This document shows positions 60,105 to 64,000 of a stretch of 64,000 nucleotides of DNA, piece by piece (position 1 is the stretch's first letter; every line of letters begins with the position of its first letter). The stretch is taken from the NCBI RefSeq assembly GCF_020567425.1, contig NZ_JAJCVJ010000003.1:1-64000 (forward strand), written 5' to 3'. The notes beneath the pieces are model-generated. The model saw only the letters and a list, made by a program, of their open reading frames with translations. It searched no databases and was not told the DNA's origin. Origin of the DNA: Salinirubrum litoreum. Lineage in GTDB: Archaea > Halobacteriota > Halobacteria > Halobacteriales > Haloferacaceae. Both the position numbers and the translations under genes were made by a program.

Positions 60105-60415
60105 CAGCAGTCGGGAGGTCGGACGGGGAGATAACTGATCGCAGAACTGAATTTCTGTGTGTCAGACAGTGGCTGGCTGGATTTCGGCGGTCGGAACTCG
60201 GGGGCTGTCTCCCGTCCCTCTCCCGCAGCACTCGATTCTCAGAATTCACACGCCATGGCCTTCGAAACGACGGTTCTGTCGGGTTTCGTGCCATACGTGG
60301 TTACGCCCGTTCGAGTCGTATCCGGGGGTCGCTGAACCATTCCAGCGGTACGACTCGGGTACCTCACTGGGACCCGAGCGTAACTGCACTACGAGTGACA
60401 GCAGTGGAGAGTCTC
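60105..60415. other. 311-nt gap between divergent genes
   Basis: Contains the promoter of the lipoprotein gene near 60131 and presumably that of the WWG-motif gene. GC content dips locally (60140-60310) and short words such as TTCGAAACGACG occur. No gene is visible. Confidence 0.35.
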
Positions 60416-60958
60416 ATGGCGACAGCACGAAGGGAGAAGGGTGGACAGTTCGACGTGATATCCGGTGCGATGGAGGAGCGCCTCCGGGAGCACCCCGACC
60501 TGCAACAGCAGTTGATCGAGAACATCGAGGCGAACCTCCGGCGAATCGACCCGGTAGCGACCGCTGAGAGCCTCGACCTCCCGGGTACCGACCTCGACCC
60601 CACCGACTTCCAGTACGAAGTGTCCGGGGCCGTCGGCGCGCAACTGTTCGGCGAACCGTCGGCGGCCGGCGAGAACCAACTCATCACCGCGAGAGCCTAC
60701 TGGTGGGGCTACCAGTTCAGAATCCCCGAAGCGGCGATGCAGGACTTCAACGAGGCCGGCAACGTCGTCGCGGCGTTCATGACCCTCGGCGGGTCGGCCA
60801 TCGCGGCCTCCGGCGGGACACTCGCCCCGGTCTTGGCAGTCACCGCAGCCTACGTCGCTGCAGAACTCGCGCTGATGAACGTCGTCGACGGGGGGAAGGG
60901 TGTCTACCTCACCGCCTCGTGGGCCTCGCCCGCACTGATCGTCCCGACCGCGATCTGA
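60416..60958 (+). CDS. Small protein with a WWG motif and glycine-rich hydrophobic hairpin
   Basis: 180 residues from the ATG at 60416. Residues 1-85 are soluble, acidic and helical (EERLREHPDLQQQLIENIEA, LRRIDPVATAESL). Next comes ARAYWWGYQFRIPEAAMQDFN, followed by two glycine/alanine-rich hydrophobic helices (about 115-160, VVAAFMTLGGSAIAASGG and VLAVTAAYVAAELALMNVV) and GGKGVYLTASW at the end. The order WWG, amphipathic segment, Gly-rich hairpin, GxGV is also seen in many unrelated-looking bacterial and fungal small proteins, some suspected of being membrane-active. No Tat or Sec signal is seen. I cannot assign a function. Confidence 0.7.
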   Translation: MATARREKGGQFDVISGAMEERLREHPDLQQQLIENIEANLRRIDPVATAESLDLPGTDLDPTDFQYEVSGAVGAQLFGEPSAAGENQLITARAYWWGYQFRIPEAAMQDFNEAGNVVAAFMTLGGSAIAASGGTLAPVLAVTAAYVAAELALMNVVDGGKGVYLTASWASPALIVPTAI

Positions 60959-61048
60959 CCGCGAATCTCGGCCCCGTCCCGGCTGCCGACACCTCCGGAT
61001 TCCGTGAGGTCGGCGTACACTTTTGCGGAGACACGTCGAAGGTCACGT

Positions 61049-62059
61049 ATGGCCATCGAGTTCGAGCGAGACACCCAGACGGCGACGTTCCACAGCCCAC
61101 TCGAAGACTTCGCGGAGACGACCGTCGAGACCGAAGTCCGAGTCGACCCACTGACGGGTCGGACCGCGCGGGTCGTCCCGGAGAACTTCCCGATGCCGGA
61201 GGAGGCGCGTGTCGCCGACTCGATACTCGACGACGAGGGGTGTTTCTTCTGTCCGGGCACGGTTGAGGAGGCGACGCCGACCTACCCCGACTGGATGGGC
61301 GTCGACCGCGGGCGACGCGGCGAGGCGACCTCCTTCCCGAACCTGAACCCGTACTGTGCACACTCGAACGTGGTCGCACTGACGGAGGACCACCACGTGC
61401 CCATCGGCGAGTTCACCGCGTCGCAGTTCGCCGACGGCCTGTGTGCCGCGTTCCAGTACGTCCACGACGTGTTCCAGCACGACGACGAGGCGCGATTCGC
61501 GTCGATCAACATGAACTACCTGCGGCCGGCGGGCGCGAGTCTCGTCCACCCACACCTCCAGACGGTCGTGGACGACCGTGGCACGAACGAACAGCGCCGG
61601 GTCGCCGAGGCCGCCCGCGACTACTACGAGGCACACGACGAGGTGTACTGGTCGGCACTCGCCGTACAGGAGCGTGGCGGCGACCGATACCTGGCCGAGA
61701 CCGGCAACGTCCACTGGCTGGCTCCCTTCGCGCCGAAACACCACTACCACCTGACGGGCGTCGCCGCGGGCATCCACGCCGGTCTCCCCGACCCCTCGGG
61801 TGACGTCACCGAGGACTTCGCTCGCGGACTGGTGAACGTGCTGTCGTACTACGCCGACCTCGGCCTGAACAGCTTCAACGTCGCGCTGTTCGTCGAACGC
61901 GACGACCCGGCACTCCCGCCGCTGCTACACGTCACTGCTCGGTCTGTGTTCGACGAGTACTACCACTCCGACGCGACCTTCTTCACGACGCTCCACGACG
62001 AGGGCGTCGTCTCGACGCCACCCGAGGAGTACGGCCACGACGCGCACAAGTACTTCTGA
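61049..62059 (+). CDS. Galactose-1-phosphate uridylyltransferase-like protein (HIT superfamily)
   Basis: 336 residues from the ATG at 61049, with a CACTTTTGC box about 28 nt upstream. GalT features: the zinc-binding pair CFFCPG (about 70), PNLNPYCAHSNVVALTEDHHVPIGEF (His and the conserved NPY), and the catalytic HxHxQ triad SLVHPHLQTVVD (about 166-172), followed by a second segment LAPFAPKHHYHLTG. The nucleotidyl-transfer His is in HPHLQ. Canonical GalT swaps UDP between glucose-1-P and galactose-1-P; haloarchaeal members may act on other sugar phosphates or as ADP-sugar phosphorylases. Monocistronic, cytoplasmic. Confidence 0.85.
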   Translation: MAIEFERDTQTATFHSPLEDFAETTVETEVRVDPLTGRTARVVPENFPMPEEARVADSILDDEGCFFCPGTVEEATPTYPDWMGVDRGRRGEATSFPNLNPYCAHSNVVALTEDHHVPIGEFTASQFADGLCAAFQYVHDVFQHDDEARFASINMNYLRPAGASLVHPHLQTVVDDRGTNEQRRVAEAARDYYEAHDEVYWSALAVQERGGDRYLAETGNVHWLAPFAPKHHYHLTGVAAGIHAGLPDPSGDVTEDFARGLVNVLSYYADLGLNSFNVALFVERDDPALPPLLHVTARSVFDEYYHSDATFFTTLHDEGVVSTPPEEYGHDAHKYF

Positions 62060-62194
62060 ACGCCGCCCGCCGGGCCGCCTGTTTCGTGACATTCATCGAT
62101 ACGTTCGCTCCGAGAGTCACTATTCGTCGATTAAAGACGGTGAACGTGGCACTCGAATCGACGATCTTTTGATTCCTGTCGGATTACCGCCGGC

Positions 62195-63538
62195 GTGACA
62201 CAACGAGAGACGTGGGCCACGAGGGCCGGGTTCATCCTCGCGGCGGTCGGGAGTGCAGTGGGACTGGGCAACATCTGGCAGTTCCCGTTCAAGACGTCGA
62301 CGAACGGTGGGGCCGCGTTCGTCCTCGTCTACCTGCTCGCGGCCGTCCTGATCGGCCTCCCGGCGATCCTCGGGGAGTTCGTGATCGGCCGACGGGCCAA
62401 CCTGAACGCCGTGGCGGCGTTCCGCAAACTCGACCACCCCGCGTGGACAGCGGTCGGCGCACTGGGTCTGTTGACCGGGATGTGGATCCTGTCGTACTAC
62501 AGCGTCGTCGGCGGGTGGGTCATCCAGTACACCATCGGGAGCGCGACCGGCGCGTACCTCACCGACACGGCCGCCTACTTCGGGAGCGTCGCGACCGGGC
62601 CGAACGCCATCGCCTTCCACGGCCTGTTCATGGCGATCACGGTCGGGATCGTCGCGTTCGGCGTGGAGGACGGGATCGAGGCGGCCACGCGACTGATGGT
62701 CCCCTCCATCGTCGTCATCCTCGTCGGACTCGCCGTCTACGCCGTCACGCTCGACGGGAGTGGGCCAGCCTACGGCTACTACCTCTCGCCGGACATCGAC
62801 TACCTCGCCGCGAACCTCGCGGACATTGTCCCCTTCGCGGTCGGCCAGGCGTTCTTCTCGCTGTCGCTCGGCATGGGCGCGATGATCACCTACGCCTCCT
62901 ACCTCGGCGACGACGACAACCTGGTGACCGACGGCGGGATCATCGTGGGCCTGAACTCGGCCGTCGGACTGCTCGCCGGACTCGTCGTCGTCCCCCTGCT
63001 GTTCGTCCAGTTCGGCACCGTCCCCGACTCGGCGGCAGGCGGCGGTCCCGGCGCGCTGTTCGTCTCCGTCGCGGACGCCTTCGCCTCGCTGGGCCTCGCG
63101 GGGCGGGCACTCGGCGTCGTCTTCTTCGGGGTCGTCCTCGTCGCGGCGCTCTCCTCGGCGATCAGTCTGCTGGAGGTCGCCACCTCCTACGTCGTGGACA
63201 CGTACGGCGGTCGCCGGCCGGTCGTCGCGGCCGCGTTCGGGACTGGGCTGTTCCTGCTGGGGACGCTCTCGGCGTGGCGGACGGCGTGGCTCGGCTGGTT
63301 CGACACGCTCGCGTACAAGGTGTTGCTCCCGACATCGGTCCTGCTGGCGGTCGTCTTCGTCGGCTGGATCTACGGGCCGCAGGCCGTCGACGAACTCCAG
63401 AAGGGCACCGACGGTGGCGCGCGACTGGCGACCGTGTGGCTCTGGTCGCTCCGGACGGTCGTCCTCGTGGGCGTCCTGGTCACGCTCTACCTCGGCGTCG
63501 TCAGCATCTACCCGTCGCCGGGACTGCCGTTCGTCTGA
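62195..63538 (+). CDS. Sodium-dependent symporter of the SNF (NSS) family
   Basis: 447 residues from a GTG at 62195, with TCTTTTGATT about 27 nt upstream. Eleven or twelve TM helices in the LeuT fold. Diagnostic N-terminal pattern: WATRAGFILAAVGSAVGLGNIWQFPFKTSTNGGAAFVLVYLL, where the unwound TM1 (GSAVGLGNIWQFP) forms the Na+ and substrate sites. TM6 is visible as AFFSLSLGMGAMITYASYLGDDDN. The family imports amino acids or amines with Na+. The substrate cannot be told by eye. It stands alone before a short ORF and the convergent methyltransferase gene. Confidence 0.93.
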   Translation: MTQRETWATRAGFILAAVGSAVGLGNIWQFPFKTSTNGGAAFVLVYLLAAVLIGLPAILGEFVIGRRANLNAVAAFRKLDHPAWTAVGALGLLTGMWILSYYSVVGGWVIQYTIGSATGAYLTDTAAYFGSVATGPNAIAFHGLFMAITVGIVAFGVEDGIEAATRLMVPSIVVILVGLAVYAVTLDGSGPAYGYYLSPDIDYLAANLADIVPFAVGQAFFSLSLGMGAMITYASYLGDDDNLVTDGGIIVGLNSAVGLLAGLVVVPLLFVQFGTVPDSAAGGGPGALFVSVADAFASLGLAGRALGVVFFGVVLVAALSSAISLLEVATSYVVDTYGGRRPVVAAAFGTGLFLLGTLSAWRTAWLGWFDTLAYKVLLPTSVLLAVVFVGWIYGPQAVDELQKGTDGGARLATVWLWSLRTVVLVGVLVTLYLGVVSIYPSPGLPFV

Positions 63539-63561
63539 CCGAGACTCGCCGTTCCCACGTC

Positions 63562-63696
63562 GTGAGTCCGGGGCTGGACGGTCTCGTCGCGGACGCGATG
63601 TCGGCACTGCCGGACACCGACGTTCTGTCTGCCCCGATCAGCGTCTCGGAGCGCGTCGAAGTCGTCTACGAACTCGATCCCCGAGTCACGCCGTAG
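63562..63696 (+). CDS. 44-codon ORF after the symporter gene (doubtful, possibly a fragment)
   Basis: A GTG at 63562 opens SPGLDGLVADAMSALPDTDV and stops at 63694-63696, overlapping the convergent methyltransferase end by 11 nt. The translation is acidic with a closing VEVVYELDPRV strand, so it could be the C-terminal remnant of a larger gene. No family recognised. Confidence 0.25.
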   Translation: MSPGLDGLVADAMSALPDTDVLSAPISVSERVEVVYELDPRVTP

Positions 63697-64000
63697 GGGG
63701 CTTCTGTCCGGTGATCCGAGCCGAGGTGAGGTACTCACTCGGGTCGCGCTCCGGGTCCCACTCGCGGATGAACTGATCGCTTCCTGCGACCGGGTCGACT
63801 CCGACAGCCTCGAAGCCGGCGTCGGTCAGCATCGTCTCCAACTCCGAGATGGACGCGGCACCTGCGGTACAGCCAGCGACCGAATCCGGATCGGCCCGGC
63901 GGTCCTCGGGAACCGGTGCGGTTCGGACCACGTCGGAGATGGCGAGACGACCACCCGACCGGAGGACGCGAAACGCATCGCGGAACACCTGTGCTTTGTC
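63686..64000 (-). CDS. C-terminal part of a SAM-dependent methyltransferase, ArsM-like (runs off the right edge)
   Basis: About 105 residues up to the window edge; the N-terminal SAM-binding core is outside. Visible: DAFRVLRSGGRLAISDVVR, the conserved post-core segment of class I methyltransferases; then DSVAGCTAGAASISELETML, where the GCxxGA motif matches the arsenite-binding Cys region of ArsM; and DAGFEAVGVDPV. ArsM methylates arsenite to volatile or less toxic forms. Only one of the three usual Cys can be checked here. It is convergent with the small ORF at 63562. Confidence 0.75.
   Translation of the reverse strand, partial: DKAQVFRDAFRVLRSGGRLAISDVVRTAPVPEDRRADPDSVAGCTAGAASISELETMLTDAGFEAVGVDPVAGSDQFIREWDPERDPSEYLTSARITGQKPPTA

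Noticed and set aside
62120-63607. Minus-strand open frame of 495 codons opposite the SNF symporter
   Set aside because: Highly Arg/Asp/Glu/Gln-rich with no domain; the plus strand carries the full LeuT-fold sodium symporter.

Overview
The window reads as a chromosomal segment of a haloarchaeon (class Halobacteria). It is very GC-rich, its proteins are strongly acidic (Asp/Glu/Val/Thr-rich), and many genes have an archaeal TATA box about 27 nt before the start codon, as expected for leaderless transcripts. Signal peptides are often Tat-type (RR motif) with a lipobox, and several gene families (HalOD1, DUF7344-like, CBS-HPF, cohesin/dockerin surface proteins) are typical of the group. No rRNA, tRNA, CRISPR array or intact transposon was seen. 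All names rest on motif and family recognition by eye; no database search was run.

Layout. 1-12.2 kb: a minus-strand block of secreted modular proteins carrying cohesin-like, PKD, Ig-like, malectin and dockerin modules, including one 2292-residue protein with a sugar-dehydrogenase-like beta-propeller. 12.6-16.7 kb: small signalling and hypothetical genes (LOV-like PAS, HalOD1, DUF6544-like, CPBP protease). 16.8-24.9 kb: a dispersed aerobic terminal oxidase locus (coxC, coxA plus an associated membrane subunit, coxB), interleaved with a CBS-HPF fusion protein and small membrane proteins. 24.9-27.2 kb: three genes, each preceded about 44 nt upstream of its start codon by the palindrome CGAA-N4-TTCG, the motif known for the anaerobic regulator NarO/DmsR. 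27.3-31.8 kb: a TAXI-TRAP transporter operon (binding protein, DUF1850, fused permease). 32-37.6 kb: glyA, a universal stress protein, an MFS transporter, a RimK-like ligase/retropepsin-like fusion and a DUF7344-like regulator. 38-39.9 kb: a membrane-anchored winged-helix protein with calcium-binding repeats outside the cell. 40-44.4 kb: zinc-ribbon protein, Ca2+/cation exchanger, CPBP protease, a membrane protein and a ring-cleaving dioxygenase. 44.7-47.8 kb: a MacB-type ABC exporter operon with an exported CARDB-like partner. 47.9-49.4 kb: an HTH/membrane-protein pair and a small membrane protein. 49.8-54.6 kb: a complete branched-chain-type ABC importer operon (livJMHGF order). 55-64 kb: an HTH regulator, an Nramp-family metal transporter with two downstream partners, a methyltransferase, a Tat lipoprotein with an 18-bp tandem repeat, a small WWG-motif protein, a GalT-like enzyme, an SNF-family symporter and the end of an ArsM-like methyltransferase.

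The most notable signals are the cohesin/dockerin surface-protein cluster, the three equally spaced CGAA-N4-TTCG sites that tie a DUF2249 gene, an unknown gene and a 12-TM protein into a probable low-oxygen regulon beside the aerobic oxidase genes, and a leaderless 17-codon leader peptide that overlaps the coxA start by ATGA.
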